From the NCBI GenBank assembly GCA_014526335.1, contig JACTAT010000083.1:148617-212616 (forward strand): 64,000 bases of DNA. Direction: 5' to 3'. The DNA is from Chrysaora quinquecirrha. Taxonomy: Eukaryota > Cnidaria > Scyphozoa > Semaeostomeae > Pelagiidae. The position numbers and the translations under genes were made by a program. The notes beneath the pieces are model-generated. The model ran no database searches, was not told where the DNA came from, and was given only the letters and a program-made list of their open reading frames with translations. Shown here one piece after another: positions 32,882-43,918 of the stretch (positions are counted from its first letter, which is position 1; the number at the start of each line of letters is the position of its first letter).

Positions 32882-33182
32882 CGATTCCCCTCGGCAATGT
32901 CAACAATGACGACTAGTTGCTGAATGATAAGGTAGGGTATAACATAGGGGAGAAAGTATTAGTACTAACTCGTAAAAGTGAATTCAAAATCCACATATAG
33001 AGATTTTCAAATTATCAAGGCCAGGCCATTCCATTTCATTTCAACACAAATTATATTAAAATGACACCCACCCCTTCAGATTTCCTTCATTTTTAGCCCA
33101 GCATTATCTCTATGAGCATTGAGCACATCCCAAAAATTTCAGCTCAATATCTCCTATACTTTCAGAAATATACTCTTGAAAA

Positions 33183-33421
33183 TCAATGACCACGCCCAAA
33201 AATATCAAAAGGCAACGCCCTTTTTTCGCAGCATTGGCCTTTGGAAATTGGTGTTGTTTCTAATTCCTGGTTCTTAATTCTGCTTAAAGTGTCCAATATG
33301 GGGTAGTTTGTAGTGTAGATTCCAAAAATGACACCAAAACGTTGTCAAAGACACCCTCTGCATGCTAGTGGCCAATGTAACAGCAGAAATGGTTAGAAAA
33401 ATTAACCGCAATTTGGGGGTA
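33183..33421 (+). repeat. duplicated block A, first copy
   Basis: Starts ATCAATGACCACGCCC and ends AATTTGGGGGTAC. A nearly identical copy sits at 36074-36315 (one substitution and a small indel seen). It is non-coding and lies downstream of the DDE-like gene's 3' end. Confidence 0.9.
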
Positions 33422-33766
33422 CTTCAGCATGAAATTCCAAAAATGGTCCCAAAGACCCTAAAGTGAAACTTGGCATGTTTAAAGTAGACATAGTGCTGTA
33501 TTGAAAAACATTGGTATGGTTGTGGTGTTCCATCTACTTCTGAAATTAAAGGTGTTTTAAAAAAACTCACCAATTAATGCAAATTATAATTTTTTTTCAT
33601 ACAAGTTAATCATAGTAATATGTAATTTTCACACTTGACAATTCTATTTTATGCATCTTAATGATAAATCATGTCAAATATATAAAGTGCACCCCTAAGA
33701 TCTACAATAAGACTATATAAAATAAAAACTAAGTGCTACAAAGAAAATATCAAACGTGTACAGCAG

Positions 33767-35441
33767 TTACTTTTGCAATATTGTGGTCAAAACTTTCTCG
33801 TCCCTACTGCACAGCTTGTATTGCCGTCCTGTAGCAGTTGTTGGAACATTCAAATTGTATAGGACATGCTCCTCTGGAATCCAGCAAATGGCATCCCTCT
33901 CTGGCCAATAGTAAGACCTGGCGGGGCATTTCGGATGAAGAAACCGTATCTTAACTTCAGCTTCATTGAGGTTTCTTTCATGAACAAAGCCAAGCCAATA
34001 CACCAGATCATACTTACAAATTACAAACGTATTCAAAGAAATAACAACTGTTGCACTTGATGGTGAAATGAAATCAAATTTTGTGGCAAAATTAGTATCA
34101 GATTATATAAGCTTTGTGCCAATGCTTGTTCTTGTTACAGGGACAAACTAGTGATAGCTTCTAGTGCCTGGGACGGTTTTGGCAATCTCATATCTTCCCT
34201 TCATAACTTGTCGCTCTAACTCCACAGCACCTTTTTCAATAAATAGAAATAGAATTCCTTTTATTTCACTATTGCAGAAATGAAAGGGTTTTTCAGCAGT
34301 AAGGATCTGATCATCAGATGGCCTTTGCAAACTTGCCCGGCAAGCTGATCTTTTAACCGTTCCTCCAACACCATCGCAAGCGGACTTACCATGACTTGTT
34401 GCAAAAAAAAGACCATTGACAGTTGATGTTGAAGTCCGAGACATGATGACAAATGTTTAAGAAATTTTTACAGTTTTTATACTGTGCAGCACAACCATCT
34501 GAAAAGTAGTAAATGAATTGCAAATTTGAGTTATTGTCCTTTAGATAGTTCACTGTTTCTTTGATTACACAATGTACAAGATCAACGTCATGTTCAAGAT
34601 CATGGGATATAAAACACAAGGATTTGGAATTCAAATCGCCATCTTTCTTGGTGTAAATCACTACAGGATGAAGAGTGCATTGGGACTTATTCCAATGGAA
34701 ACCTTGGATTTCATCTTGTATAAAAATTGATAATTTTCGGCAAAATCAAGCATGACAATTGCTTCGTCATCAAGAAGATTTAATTTTCTTTGCTTTAAAT
34801 ATTGAGCTTGGCCTTTAGCTATAAAAGAATGTGTGGTTATTTTGTTAAGTTTTTCAACTAAAATGTCTATAAATTCATCAACCGTTGCTGTTTGTTTTAT
34901 AATTTCCGTCCTGTCTGTACTGCACCACTGATTTAACGTTATGTAATATTCTACTGTCTCAGGGTTAACTTCTTCTGACATAGTATCTACACCATCAACT
35001 TCATTTTCTAAATTCAGTTTTCGCTTTCTAATTAAAAATTCTTTCAAGGGCCTTGGTCCAGGGCAATTAGGACAGCGATGCATCATACAATCTCTATTAT
35101 TCCTGTCACATACAATCATTTCGATCAGGTCATGGTAGGACTTTTCTAAATCGACTGCCTTAAGCAGTAATTTCACGCTTTGGTGTATCGAACAAACACA
35201 GACAGAATGAGTTCCTGAAGATCCAACCGTAACACACCATTTTGGTCTTAGCATGCAAAATTTCGAAAGTCCAATTTTCTCATCTGGAAACTTGCTTTTA
35301 AATGCTGCATATAATTCATTAAGGTTTAGTAACAATAACCTCTTTTGCTGATGCACACCTCTTGAAACACTTACATAATCCTTCTTTCCAGGCGTTAAAG
35401 AGGAAATGAAACCAATTTTTTTTTCGCTTAATCGTTTTCTG
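33767..35441 (-). pseudogene. DDE-transposase-like gene, frameshifted
   Basis: A minus-strand gene. A splice-acceptor-like TTTTTTATTGCAG at about 35442 precedes the first clear coding exon (KRLSEKKIGFISSL); the 5' exon is uncertain, and the frame is open up to 35605. A CVCSIHQ cysteine/histidine cluster and a DCMMHRCPNCPGP cluster lie near 35200 and 35060. Then come LDFAENYQF (34750), FSDGCAAQYKN (34510) and HGKSACDGVGGTVKR (34380), aspartates in a spacing suggestive of an RNase H-fold transposase. A C-terminal domain (33767-34036) has KIRFLHPKCPARSYYWP. Shifts near 34717 and at an A8 homopolymer near 34408, plus a stop at 34148, break it. The family recurs in invertebrate genomes; I cannot name its superfamily. 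Confidence 0.7.
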
Positions 35442-35664
35442 CAATAAAAAATACCCAGAAAAATAATTTTGTTATTTTTATCTAACGAGAAAGCCTGCAA
35501 AAAAAGCGCTGAAACGTACCAAAACTGCCAGATTTTTTTAATAAGAATTAAGAAAGGGGCTTGGGAACGAGCTATTGGCTGTGACGTAAAGTTATGGACA
35601 AGCAAGAAGAAATTCCCTCAATCGTTAGTCTGTTGACTGTTGGAAGGTTGGAACTTGTTTAATC
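35442..35664. promoter_or_regulatory. shared upstream region of two divergent genes with a uORF
   Basis: About 220 bases separate the first clear exon of the DDE-like gene from the P2X7-domain gene's ATG, so the genes probably share a promoter. A TGACGT motif lies at 35582. A 22-codon upstream ORF (35594-35662) ends two bases before the main ATG. The same arrangement is kept in the duplicate (uORF 36677-36745). Confidence 0.45.
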
Positions 35665-36073
35665 ATGTCTGATTTGGAAGAAGAAAGCTCGTCACTGTCA
35701 GAAATATCGGCAGAGGAAGAGGAGGGAGCGGTTGCAGTTTATGGTGGTCCAGTCAGGCCATACCAGTTCGAGCCTGTAGAAGATAGTGACTCAAGTAGCG
35801 AAGATGATATTGGGGACCGCAACCACGATGGCCTAACTCCTGCAGTACTAAGAGAGAGATACAAAGGGGACGTGGAAGTCGGCTCCTGGTAAGTGTATTT
35901 TAAAGTGAAATGAAATCTTTATATGAATGCTCAACCGAGATCTGTCATGTGTTGTGTATGCATGAGTTGAAATAAACAGTGAATTGTCTGCATCTTTCTC
36001 TTCAATATCAGGTGTAGATGCGGAAGGTGCAGTGTTGAACATCTTGTTGGGGCCCTGGAATATCGATGTTGCA
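35665..36073 (+). pseudogene. P2X7-ballast-domain gene, truncated duplicate
   Basis: Exon 1 (35665-35888) is intact and nearly identical to that of the downstream copy, differing by two amino acids in the acidic segment. The second exon starts after TATCAG at 36012 but is cut off after about 62 bases, where block A sequence begins at 36074. The zinc-binding core is therefore missing. It is a duplication remnant and probably non-functional, though its promoter could still be active. Confidence 0.85.
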
Positions 36074-36315
36074 ATCAATGACCACGCCCAAAAATATCAA
36101 AAGGCAACGCCCTTTTTTCGCAGCATTGGCCTTTGGAAATTGGTGTTGTTTCTAATTCCTGGTTCTTAATTCTGCTTAAAAAGTGTCCAATATGGGGTAG
36201 TTTGTAGTGTAGATTCCAAAAATGACACCAAAACGTTGTCAAAGACACCCTCTGCATGCCAGTGGCCAATGTAACAGCAGAAATGGTTAGAAAAATTAAC
36301 CGCAATTTGGGGGTA
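36074..36315 (+). repeat. duplicated block A, second copy
   Basis: Near-identical to 33183-33421 and inserted between the two copies of block B. Its right junction joins GGGGGTAC directly to ACACCATTTTGG, whereas the first copy continues into the DDE-like gene region. The roughly 1.8 kb between A and B is therefore missing in the duplicate. Confidence 0.9.
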
Positions 36316-37156
36316 CACACCATTTTGGTCTTAGCATGCAAAATTTCGAAAGTCCAATTTTCTCATCTGGAAACTTGCTTTTAAATGCTGCATATAATTC
36401 ATTAAGGTTTAGTAACAATAACCTCTTTTGCTGATGCACACCTCTTGAAACACTTACATAATCCTTCTTTCCAGGCGTTAAAGAGGAAATGAAACCAATT
36501 TTTTTTTCGCTTAATCGTTTTCTGCAATAAAAAAAACCCAGAAAAATAATTTTGTTATTTTTTATCTAACGAGAAAGCCTGCAAAAAAGCGCTGCAACGT
36601 ACCAAAACTGCCAGATTTTTTGAATAAGAATTAAGAAAGGGGCTTGGGAACGAGCTATTGGCTGTGACGTAAAGTTATGGACAAGCAAGAAGAAATTCCC
36701 TCAATCGTTAGTCTGTTGACTGTTGGAAGGTTGGAACTTGTTTAATCATGTCTGATTTGGAAGAAGAAAGCTCGTCACTGTCAGAAATATCGGCAGAGGA
36801 AGAGGAGGGAGCGGTTGCAGTTTATGGTGGTCCAGTCAGGCCATACCAGTTCGAGCCTGTAGCAGATAGTGACTCAAGTAGCGAAGATAATATTGGGGAC
36901 CGCAACCACGATGGCCTAACTCCTGCAGTACTAAGAGAGAGATACAAAGGGGACGTGGAAGTCGGCTCCTGGTAAGTGTATTTTAAAGTGAAATGAAATC
37001 TTTATATGAATGCTCAACCGAGATCTGTCATGTGTTGTGTATGCATGAGTTGAAATAAACAGTGAATTGTCTGCATCTTTCTCTTCAATATCAGGTGTAG
37101 ATGCGGAAGGTGCAGTGTTGAACATCTTGTTGGGGCCCTGGAATATCGATGTTGCA
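36315..37156 (+). repeat. tandem duplication block B, second copy (842 bp)
   Basis: Second copy of 35232-36073. Its right end continues into unique sequence that completes the P2X7-domain gene, so this end is probably the original or intact one. Confidence 0.95.
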
Positions 37157-37616
37157 GCGAGGTCAGCGAAGCACAGGGCAAACTTGAATTTGATGGTAGC
37201 ATTGAGCACATATCATGTATTACAGAACATGATGATTTCAATGCTATGTCAAATAGAACTGTGCTTCAGAATGTTGGCCCCTTGTTAAAAGACAGACAAG
37301 GGAGAAAATATCATCGAAAGACAGGGATGAGTGAGTACGTAAATATACCAACAATGTTATGACCATTTTTTAATTAGTGATTTAAATTTTAAGCATTTAA
37401 TTTGCAAACGGTTTTTAAAATTGAAATATTCTAACAAAAAGTCTTTTGTTCAGATATTTGCGGGCAGTTGCATATCGTTGGTTGGCAAGATGGCTATTTG
37501 GATACATGGGATGGGATAACTCCCGTCCTCTCCCAGCTTGTATCTATCACAACATCCGTGGAAGATATCAAAGTGCTGCTGCTCAGGGCTATAAAGATGC
37601 AGAAAGGAGAACCTAA
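36748..37616 (+). CDS. P2X7-ballast-domain protein, three exons, intact
   Basis: Exons 36748-36971, 37095-37334 and 37454-37616 join in phase through GT...AG introns to give 208 codons plus a TAA stop. Residues 1-75 are acidic and serine-rich. The rest matches the cytosolic C-terminal (ballast) domain of P2X7 receptors: WCRCGRC near residue 75, a RCCSE pair, SCITEH near 110, then AVAYRWLARWLFG and RPLPACIYHNIRG. The Cys and His residues fit its known zinc-binding role. There is no transmembrane segment, so this is not a P2X channel. Such stand-alone domains are numerous in invertebrate genomes. Function is unknown; the head-to-head DDE-like gene suggests a mobile-element link. Confidence 0.8.
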
Positions 37617-37871
37617 TGGAAGTATGAAAATCTTAAGTCTTACACTGCTTTTTCTTTTCGGGGTAATGGTGTTATATACAATGCGTTCCTTCTGAATTAC
37701 TTTGACTAATATATAAGTAATATATAACTAGGGTAGTTAATTTTGTAGGATCTTAATTATTCATGCCTGATTATAAGGTAAGTAATACATTTCTCAACAA
37801 GGACTAGATAATCTAATACAATAGAAGCAATAACAAAAATATGGATTAAAATTGATTTGAGCAAAATGATT

Positions 37872-39811
37872 TTAGGGACATGAATTCTTTGGATGACCTT
37901 TTCTTGGATTGCCACACTTTTTGCATAGAGGTCGTCTTCTTGCTACAGGCAGCAAATCTGCTCTTCTCTTGTTCGCTCTCTTTAACATAACTTCTTGTTC
38001 TTCAGCTGTAAAAACATGCATCATTTTTAGCATTAGATTTGCATGATCAAATCCTCTTACAGAGCACCATTCAATTGTTGGAAGCAAAGCAAAAATAAGA
38101 AATTTTATTTACCTGATGGAAACAATGTGACTTGTTTTGCATGTCTCTCTTTGTATTGTTGTACCGCTTCACTTTTCCTTTTTCGATTTTGAAACTGTTC
38201 AACAAGCGATCCTGGATGCTTTTTTTCATGTTCTTCTAGAATGTGATAATTCTTTACTCTACCAATGGCTCTTTCAACATGAATGCGTACTGCAGCTATA
38301 CGGGCTGTTTCTTCATTCTCTTCTGGTGTAAGCTGAGCACGGTTGCCTTTGAAGGGTGGAATATTCAATGTGACACCAGCTGGGAGTATATCAGCAACAT
38401 CAAAACCACGGTCTGCCATGACATTGTCACCTGGTTCAAGAAGGGGGATGAGCCCAGATTTTTTGGTAATTTCTTTATCTGACACACGCCCAGACCATAG
38501 TTTTGAAACAAAAGTGAATGCACCAGTAGGAGAAATTCCAACAAGGGTTTTCCATGTGTTGTGGTGCTTGTAGTCGGACCAAGTTTGTGATTGTGCTTTG
38601 ATAGATGAAGGAACTTCAGTGAAGATCTCAGTGCAATCGATAATGACTCTTGTTGATGGGTACATCTTAAATTCTTTGGGCATTAACTTTCTGGTGTGTT
38701 CTTGTGATGGGAATGGGAAGAGAAGAGGCAATTCATGGTACAAGAAGTTGATCCAAGTTGTAAAAATCTTTGAGACATGACCATTGGATATACCAAACCT
38801 GTCTGCAAGATCATTTACAAAGAGGCCAACTTTAAGACGCATGAGAACCAAAAAAAACTCTTCGAAATGAGACAACTTGCGTTTGGGGCCAGATTTTTTA
38901 TTTGATTCAGGCCTGTCTGGTTTATCTTTAGATTTATTGTGTGATTTAGATCCACGCCAATAAGACAAGCTATCCAACTTTGGTGTCAAATAATCGAAAA
39001 CAGCTTCAAGAGAAGAGAAGTTGGAAAACCCTGTATAAAACTTGACAACTCCGTCATTATTTTTCAGCTTGTCAATGGAGAAGAGTGACTTTTTAGCATG
39101 GGATAACTTAGCATTCAATTCAGAGACCTCTTGAGACAGCTCGTCAATTCTCTGTTGTAGATGTACATACTCTTTTGACTCATTGGAAGATGGAGGAGGT
39201 GCGTAGCAGTGATCTGTCATGAGATTAGAGCCTTCCATTTGCATATCATCATCATCATCCAGGTAAACTGGCGTCTTGACAAAAGAAAAACAAGTCTGGG
39301 TGTGACATGTCTGAGAATTAATTGATGAAATTCCTCCAGTAGCATCAGACAAGCCAAAATCTTCTTTAAAGCAATTATCTGATGCAGTTGAAGAGCAAGG
39401 TTGTGGTTCAAAAACTGCAGAACGATCTTTAGGCACTTTATGCATCATCTGTGTGGTGGTGGTCGTGGTGGCCTTTGGGTTTACATATAGCTTCAGTGAT
39501 GGAGCCGCATCAGCCATCAACTTCCAGCGCAGTGGATTTTTCTTTATATCTGTGGCCTTAAAATGCTCTTCACACAAAACGGTATGAGGAGTCACCTTAA
39601 AGCCATCAAAACCATCGCGTCTTTTAATCAGATTACACCATTGATTCTTTCTTGGATTCTTTTGGGCGAATGTGAAAAAGTGTAGGCCCGTCGGCGAACC
39701 ATCTTTTTTATACTGAAAATTGAAGCATCCAAACGCTGCACATTGTTTTCCTAAAGACGATTTCTTCTTCATTTGAGGTTTAGAACTTATTTCGGCACTA
39801 TTTTCAGCCAT
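37872..39811 (-). CDS. THAP-DDE_4 transposase-like protein, two exons, open
   Basis: Exon 1 (39811-38113) and exon 2 (38005-37872) join in phase across a 107-base GT...AG intron, giving about 610 residues with no internal stop. Residues about 22-105 form a complete THAP zinc finger (CAAFGCFN, LHFFTF, VLCEEHF). A coiled coil follows near 215-245. The DDE_4 domain runs from about 310, with FGISNGHVSKIF helix-turn-helix, IIDCTEIF (Asp), MADRGF (Asp) and HVERAIGR (Glu), so the catalytic triad is present. The spliced C-terminus ends in a zinc-knuckle-like CKKCGNPRKGHPKNSC. It could be a potentially active ISL2EU-like transposase or a domesticated gene. I found no flanking inverted repeats or YqaJ partner. 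Confidence 0.8.
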
Positions 39812-39956
39812 CTTAGAATCAATATATTCAGAAAAAGATTAAACTTAGAGCAACAAATGACTAATCTCGACTGATCACACCTTTTCGATTCTTTGCTTGT
39901 TGCTGACTGCTCATTTCTTACAGTGTTAGCTTTGTTCTCGATTTCGGGCCTCGTTT

Positions 39957-40200
39957 TCAGAAACGAATGTGAAAAGGGCTTATTGCATTTTCTTCTTCTT
40001 CTTGAGAAACAGGTTTAAGAGCAAAGCAAACGTAACAGAATTGTGGATAAAAAATATCAACGGCAAAAATATCATGAGATTGACCACTGAGAAGAAGATG
40101 CAAGCGTTGCGCAGCTGGAAATAGCTTGTGAGACTTGTCCTTCATGTAGACATCTTTCCGCTGAATCAGCTTGTGAGCAGTCGCATCAGTAGAGCACCCA
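39957..40200 (-). pseudogene. unidentified open fragment
   Basis: A frame of about 80 codons without an obvious start, containing DATAHKLIQRKDVYMKD and VDIFYPQFCYVCFALKP, ends at 39957. The His/Cys pattern resembles the N-terminal region of uncharacterised repeat-associated proteins common in cnidarians. It lies upstream of the THAP-DDE_4 gene on the same strand but in a separate frame with stops between. I cannot assign a function. Confidence 0.3.
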
Positions 40201-40259
40201 AAACGTACCCCCTGATGTGATTTTCAACCTATTTTGGCATCTTTGATTTTTTCGACTAA

Positions 40260-41500
40260 TTTTTTACCCCTGGGACCTACTGGGACCCTGGGCATGAGAG
40301 GGTTAATGGTAATTTTAAACTGGGATAATCGGTCAAATTCCTTATTAGGGGTATTTAGCCTGGTCCCACACCCTCAAAGGAGTATTTATCATAACTCCTC
40401 TGCAGATATAGCCATACTGTGAGGATACAGCCATGAAACTCAGTCTCTTTAAAGCGGCATTTACTCGCATTTACCATCAAAATAATTCTATCTTACCAGA
40501 AATTTTTTCTGTTTCTATTTAAATGTTAACGAGTATAGGTTAAAATCATTGCGAAAGGTGCTGTTATTCAGTCATTGCTGCATTGTCCACTGCTCTGGCA
40601 GAGCTCTGTGCAGTCAAGCTGATATTGACGACATTTGCACCTCCCAATGCAACCTCTCTTGCAACTACATTTGATAAGCTTGAGCAACACTTTTTTTGCT
40701 TCTGGTATGGTTATCCAGGAGGGCTTGATTTTATCAGTTCTCCTCCAACCCCAAACTTCAAAACGAAGAACTTGGAATTTGCCACCAAATGTATCTTAAA
40801 GCAAAACATTAGTAAAAATATTGAAGAAACAGAAACATCAATCAATTTCTATAGGCTCACATACGCTATATAGCTGTCATTTACATAGACTGCTTTAATA
40901 AATAAAAGTTGCTTGATTGCTTGCTTGCTAACAAAGTCAATGTGCCCATCAGCAAACATCCTAAAGGGGAAAGATATTTTATCAGAATTTGTATGTCATT
41001 TTACGGAGAAAGATGTATAATGAACAAATATAATCCAAAAGCTTACCCTTCTTGGTATATTGGTCATTTTAAATGCTGTTTTAGCACATCTTGAATTGGC
41101 GGCAGATTCTCACTTGAAAGGCCTTTTTGCAAATAAAACTCTTTGGCATTCATTTACATCTTCAAGTGTACTTGTACGATCATAGAGTAAGATTGTGTAC
41201 CTGTCAATAGCATTTAAACCTTCATCTGATTTTTGCTGAGATGGAGAGCATAAAATGGTGAAGCCAGAAAGGTATCCTAAATATAAAAATAGGAATCTTT
41301 TTGCAACGTTTTCATTTCATATTTCTTGAATGGATACACTGCTAGCATATAAAACTACCTGCATGTATCAAACATAATCAGTTTGTTATTTTACTTGCAT
41401 ACAGATCCTTCCAACAAGATCGTTTTGACAGTTTTACAAAATGATATTCTTACACCTCTTACCCAAATAAAAAAAAACAAGTCAATACCTTTCGAAGGTT
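40260..41500. other. no recognisable gene
   Basis: AT-rich sequence with frames up to 96 codons (40583-40873) that show no domain or motif. No repeat structure was noticed. Confidence 0.5.
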
Positions 41501-41504
41501 TTCT

Positions 41505-42214
41505 TTATTTCTGGATGTGATCTCCATACTGTCCATGAAATCTTTTTCCTCTGCCAGCAAAGCTTGACACTATATCACATCCAGTAAAAGCAAACCAGAA
41601 ACGTAATTCTTTGCAAATTGATTCACCCAGGTTGGTGGCATACTCATGAATCGGAAGCCAACGCTGGTGCTTACCAATGCCGAATTCCACCCACAGCTCT
41701 TCTATGTGCAAAGCGGGAACAAGGAAATGGCAAGTATGACAACATCTGTATCCACTGTTTTCACAACGATTTTTCAAGGGCCAGAGTCTGCTGCGTGCTT
41801 CACATGGGCGAAGACCTAAGTGTCCACTTCCCCATGATTACACGGTGATACATGAGTTAAATCGATGTCTGCGCTGCACAATGCTCTATCAGAAGATGTA
41901 GCAAGGATAATTCAATTTGGTTGGCAAAGTGAAACAAGCTTGTCAGGAGATAAACCAAGAAGATTCATCTTTTTATCATCATCACGAAGAACAGCTGCCA
42001 CTTTCCCAATATTGGAGTTGTCTCTCTGACTGAAACCCTCATACCTGAACCTCTTCTTTCTTGCGTTTTCCGACTTTAGGCTATCTTTAAGGTATAGGTC
42101 AAAAACAACATCAATTTGGCACAACTCTTGCTGCTGAAAACTCTTGTAAATTGCCTTTGTGAATACATCTGAAGTATACTTGCCAAACATCGTGATTCCT
42201 CGTGGAGCTGTCAT
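41505..42214 (-). pseudogene. fragment of a high-copy unnamed invertebrate gene family
   Basis: Two minus-strand frames. The first (42214-41912) has GITMFGKYTSDVFTKAIYKS and DVVFDLYLKDSLKSENARKK. The second region (about 41870-41505) carries, in changing frames, a CNHGEVDT block, a VKTVDTDVVILA block and then FWFAFTGCDIVSSFAGRGK. These blocks recur in order in many predicted cnidarian and echinoderm proteins of unknown function that behave like repeats. The aspartates (EVDT, VDTDVV, GCD) hint at a nuclease-like fold, which is inference. The frames are broken, so this copy is dead. Confidence 0.5.
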
Positions 42215-42375
42215 TTGTACTACTGAAAGATAGGTAGATCCAAATGATTCCAGAGATTACAAGGATTTTTCTCAACTTGCCGTACTCAACGCATTATTGC
42301 CCTCTTTAGAAAGAGCAGGAGGATATGAGTGATTTTCATGGGTAAAGAAATTGTTCAAGTCTCCATCTCGGGACT

Positions 42376-42535
42376 GTGTTATCACGATATAATCAAGTCA
42401 AAGGACACAATAATAAACAACATATGCTCACCATACTATAATAAAATATCAGAGAGCGATACAAAGTATGAGGTCTAGATTATGTAATATAAGATAATTT
42501 ATGCTAATTTATGTATATATTTTCCAGGGATAACA
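42376..42535 (-). repeat. possible 3' LTR remnant of the Ty3/gypsy element
   Basis: Begins TGTTATCCCTGG just after the polypurine tract and may end near TATCGTGATAACACA at about 42376. No second copy was found, so this rests on position and terminal sequence only. Confidence 0.35.
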
Positions 42536-42562
42536 TTATCCCCCCTCTTGTCAATAATAAGA

Positions 42563-43276
42563 CTATGTTACGGATGATCTTGTCCTTGCTCGAATAATAT
42601 TGTTGTCGTTTACATTACACCATCCTCTTGTCATAATGGGAGTGTTTTCATTTACATGTGCACCTCTTTCATGTTCATTCCTGCCAGCGATTCTATTTTG
42701 TGCTGCTTCTCCGTTTTCCTCCTTGTTCAGATTGTTGTTGTGGGCATTTTGTTCGATATTCGGGTTTTGATCAGTAATGAGAGTGTCAAAGAGGTCAGTT
42801 GCGTTACTTTGTAGTGGTGTTGTTGGTTTGACTGTTATAGGCTCAGCTATTAAGTGATCGAATCGTGGTGCGATATACTTTAATTGATTTACGTGGACAA
42901 CAGGAGTGACATTGCTTTGTGAATTTTTGAGTTGGCAATTCACGTCCCCAATCAATTTAGTTATAGTCCAAGGACCAGACCAGTTTGGCTGCCAACAGCA
43001 TGATATCCCTTTCTTCTTATCAGGGTGCCACAACATTACCCTATCATCAACTTGGTAATGGTGTTCCTTGACATGTTGATCATATTCATTCTTCATTTTG
43101 TTTCGACTAGCTGAGAGAGAAGCCTGTACTTGAGTGATGGTTTGCTTCATACGTTCACCCAAATCGTTGGCGAAATTCTGTGCCTGTTTGATATGATGCG
43201 GCAGTGATGAAGGTATAGGGCGAGTTGAGGGTGTTGTTAATAAATGGACTGGTGTTGTAAGTTTGGTACCAAACAA
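42563..43276 (-). pseudogene. Ty3/gypsy integrase C-terminal region
   Basis: A 237-codon frame. About residues 30-65 are a helical HIKQAQNFANDLGERM segment typical of the region after the catalytic core. About 70-120 contain DDRVMLWHPDKKKGISCCWQ and GPWTITKLIG, the GPY/F-type module that contacts target chromatin. The rest is low-complexity and asparagine-rich. No catalytic Asp-Asp-Glu core precedes it here; the zinc-binding fragment at 43597-43890 is separated by stops. Confidence 0.7.
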
Positions 43277-43596
43277 CAGGAGTGAAACTGGTACTTGTGT
43301 TCACACTGGTGCAAATAGCGAAAGCTGAGGATTGCAAGTGTTGATCCCAGCTACGACCATGTGTATCAACTTGCTTTTGAATACACGATTTTGCTTAACC
43401 ATAGCTTCAGACAGGCCATCTCCTTGGGAATGAAGACGAGACGATTTGGATTTGCCAATGCCTAGTATATTGCAGACTTCATGCATTATACAGCCATCCA
43501 CATTCGGGGCACCAACGCTATGCAAACGTTGCATTATTCCCTAGCAGCAAATCCACTGATCATAAATGGCAATTGCGATAGAAGAAGCACGTATAT

Positions 43597-43890
43597 CTAA
43601 AAAAAAGGTCCGGCGAGATCGTAGCATACAAGTTGGAAGCGTTCAGATGACTCAATAGGCTGTAGAGGTGCTTTGTTATACCTGTGTGGAGGAGGGTTGA
43701 AGGATAGGCAGTTGGGACAACTTTTGACCCAATTAGTGACGTCATCACGTGTCTTAGGCCAAAAATAGGTACTGGAGAGTCGTGTCCAGGTGCGATCTAT
43801 GCCAAAGTGGCGAGAGGAAGCATGATCATGGCAGGTGCGAATTGTTGAACATAATTGCTCTGGGGTGACTGGAAGCGATTTCCATAGCAA
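43597..43890 (-). pseudogene. Ty3/gypsy integrase zinc-binding domain
   Basis: Contains CHDHASSRHFGIDRTWTR, TYFWPKTRDDV and CPNCLSFNP, the His2Cys2 (H-H-C-C) zinc-binding domain found at the start of retroviral-type integrases, and ends with a CYDLAGPFF block that would hold the first catalytic Asp. The frame then stops. Confidence 0.75.
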
Positions 43891-43918
43891 AATACCCTCA
43901 GCAGATGTAGTAAGATGT

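Larger units (their letters stand above)
35232..36073 (+). repeat. tandem duplication block B, first copy (842 bp)
   Basis: Matches 36315-37156 at a constant offset of 1083 bases with very few differences. It spans the 5' part of the DDE-like gene, the shared upstream region and the start of the P2X7-domain gene. Confidence 0.95.

Noticed and set aside
38137..38780. Several plus-strand ORFs across the THAP-DDE_4 gene
   Set aside because: They are antisense shadows of the minus-strand gene, which has clear domains.
40583..40873. 96-codon plus-strand frame
   Set aside because: No motif, no splice or start context, and composition similar to the surrounding non-coding sequence.
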